Shown piece by piece: positions 62,109 through 64,000 of a stretch of 64,000 nt of DNA. Made by a program: the position numbers and the translations under genes. How positions within the stretch are numbered: position 1 is the first letter of the stretch; every line of letters begins with the position of its first letter. Source of the stretch: Ulva prolifera (taxonomy: Eukaryota > Chlorophyta > Ulvophyceae > Ulvales > Ulvaceae). The notes under the pieces were generated by a model. The model ran no database searches. It worked only from the letters and a program-made list of their open reading frames with translations, and was not told the origin of the DNA. The DNA is taken from NCBI GenBank assembly GCA_023078555.1, contig CM041196.1, positions 868,001 through 932,000 of the forward strand. Reading direction: 5' to 3'.

Positions 62109-63824
62109 GATGCTGGTGACGTTGCTCATAAAAACGCAGCTCGACTTGCACTTGCATGCAATGTCGGAGATGATTTAATACATCAAGTCAGCCCCACAGC
62201 ATCTCCCAAAGACATATGGGACGTGCTGAAGAAGCAGTTCTCCGGTGTCAGTTCGGCTCGGAAGATAGCCTTATCTCGAGCTCAAGCTAGCTTCAGAAAA
62301 AATGCTGATGAGTCACTTGACACCTTCATCACCAGAGCAGAGCATTTACGTGCTGAATTGATCTCAGCACAAATGCACAAGGAAGACGAGTTTGTACTCA
62401 CGTTTCTAGCTGCCCTTGATGAATCTGACTTCTCATCATGGGCTCAAGCCACATCGGCTCGGCCCACTCTGCCCTCATTTGATGATGTGACTGAGAATCT
62501 CAGAGGCACCTTCTATCAGAAGCTGCATGACACGTCATCATCATCCCGGTCCGGAGCTTATCAGATAAGCTCAGATCAGAGATATCAATGTGAGTATTGC
62601 CACAGACCAGGCCATCAGATTCTCCAGTGCTTCAAACTGAAGAATGATCAGCTTTCCTATGAGAATGATCCCAATGCTGGCCGAGGCGCAGGCCGTGGTA
62701 GAGGCCGTGGCAGAGGCCGTGGCCGAGGCCGTGGCCGTGGATATCGTGGCAGTGGCAGAGGTTCTGGTGCCAATGCTAATCAAGCATCTGGCCCTCCAAG
62801 CACCAGCGCATTTGTTTGCATTGCAAATGCTGCGTCCTCACAAGAGTCCAGATGGCTCTTTGATTCAGCAGCTACCGATCACATGGTGAATCGAGCTGAG
62901 TATCTGCATGACATTACTGCCGTGCAATCAACGTGTACTGTAGCCAACAACCAGACCGAGGAAGTTTCAGCCGTTGGCACAGTCAAGCTGACCAATCATT
63001 GCGGTGAAGAGGTCGAGCTGAAGAATGTGCTGCTTGTTCCGAAGCTGCAAGACAATCTGATATCTCTCAGCCGTGCTGATGAAGCAGGGCTCTCGTACAC
63101 AGGCGAGAAAGACAAGATTATTCTTTGCAATGGCTCCAAGCAGCTCTTGAGAGGCGACAAAGTCAATCGTCTCTACTGTGTACAGTGTGAGCCGATCATC
63201 TCAGATCAGGTGATACAGGCTGCTGCTGCATCCCATGTGAATGATGCCATCATATGGCATCGCAGATTCGGCCATGCAGGCCACAGCACCTTGGCAAAGA
63301 TGTCCCGAGGAGAGACTGTGCAAGGCCTGCCCCCAGCTCGTGTGTTTGATGAACAGCTCAAGTCAACAGCTGTGTGCACCCCGTGTGCAATAGGGAGGAT
63401 GAAGAGAGAATCATTTCCCGCAACACACCGCAGAGCATCTGCCAAGCTGGAGCGTCTGCACACTGATATCGCAGGACCATTTGAAACATCCGCAGGTGGT
63501 GCCAATTACTACCTGATGGTCGTTGATGACTTCAGTGGCTATAAAGTCATCGTCCCGATTGCCAGAAAATCTGATGCAGCAGATGCACTGATGAATCTCA
63601 TTCCGAAACTTGAGAAGAAGTACAATGCCACTGTTCGTGCCGTGCGCTTTGATCGCGACACAGTGTTTCTGTCCAACAAAGTGCAGTCCTTCCTCAATGA
63701 CAGGCACATTGAGTCACAAGAAACATCAGGCTACAGCCCAGCTGAGAATGGGCATGCAGAGCGAGGCATCGGCTCTTGCTCGGCTTTGCGTGACTCTCTG
63801 ATGGCAGATGCAGGCTTAAAGAAG
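62109..63824 (+). mobile_element. Copia element B, partial copy of the A family (fossil)
   Basis: A plus-strand segment almost identical to element A from within gag to within the integrase core: CCHC knuckle, Arg/Gly-rich stretch, protease FDSAATDHM and integrase zinc region. The left edge abuts element H at about 62.1 kb; the right edge is the LTR of another insertion at 63825. What is present shows essentially no breaks other than these two edges. Only a few residues differ from A, so it is also young. Confidence 0.85.
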
Positions 63825-64000
63825 TGTCACGACATGTGGGTCGTTAGCAAGCACTCTGTGTTTACATGAGAGAGGGCGACATATTTATGCAATGAGTTTG
63901 AGGTCACACCTGTCACGACATGTGGGTCGTTAGCAAGCACTCTGTGATGCTCACTAACTACAGCTACACTATATGCAGATCAATATCCCACAGTCATGAC
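63825..64000 (-). mobile_element. LTR of a further A-family Copia insertion, cut by the window edge
   Basis: The first 176 bases match the LTR at 55795 onward base for base as far as I can read. The LTR is in minus orientation while element B around it is plus, so it is not the end of B but a second A-family element inserted into B. Its target duplication and body would lie to the right of the window. Confidence 0.82.

Overview
The window is nuclear DNA from a eukaryote. Its genes are cut into many short exons with GT(GCG)/GCAG-type splice sites. It carries tandemly duplicated scavenger-receptor cysteine-rich (SRCR) genes, a spliced ABC transporter of the MRP (ABCC) class, Copia-type LTR retrotransposons and 5'-truncated non-LTR retrotransposons. 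GC-rich exons, GTGCGC-like donors, GCAG acceptors and multi-SRCR secreted proteins with a proline-rich tail all suggest a chlorophyte green alga. That placement is an inference; I cannot name the species. | Layout. (1) 0.5-9.8 kb, minus strand: SRCR gene 1, whose last exon lies off the left edge. (2) 9.8-13.7 kb: spacer. (3) 13.8-23.7 kb, minus: SRCR gene 2, with 14 exons that sum to an exact open frame of 1212 codons plus stop; its start exon was not found. (4) 23.7-28.9 kb: spacer with repeat blocks shared with the other spacers. (5) 29.0-34.2 kb, minus: SRCR copy 3, a decayed pseudogene that has lost exons and carries a MITE inside one exon. (6) 34.2-37.6 kb: spacer. (7) 37.6-45.1 kb, minus: a complete 12-exon ABCC transporter of 1553 residues. 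(8) 45.5-46.0 kb: a doubtful small gene. (9) 46.3-48.8 kb: nothing recognised. (10) 48.8-51.7 kb: a nest of 5'-truncated non-LTR retrotransposon copies, three with visible target-site duplications. (11) 51.8-64.0 kb: nested Copia elements, of which one (55795-60532) has identical 309-bp LTRs and a 5-bp target duplication. | How the genes work together. The SRCR proteins appear to be secreted or cell-surface proteins: a signal-peptide-like exon, eight SRCR domains, then a Pro-rich and Arg/Ser-rich tail. Each domain is a phase 1-1 exon module. Domains 1, 2, 3 and 6 are split by a phase-0 intron, and the others are single exons. The array is about 14 kb per unit and shows birth (genes 1 and 2) and death (copy 3) of paralogues. 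The ABCC transporter is unrelated in function. The right third is a transposon graveyard with at least one recent arrival. | Exon limits were set by hand from splice consensus, frame continuity and comparison between paralogues. No database search was possible.
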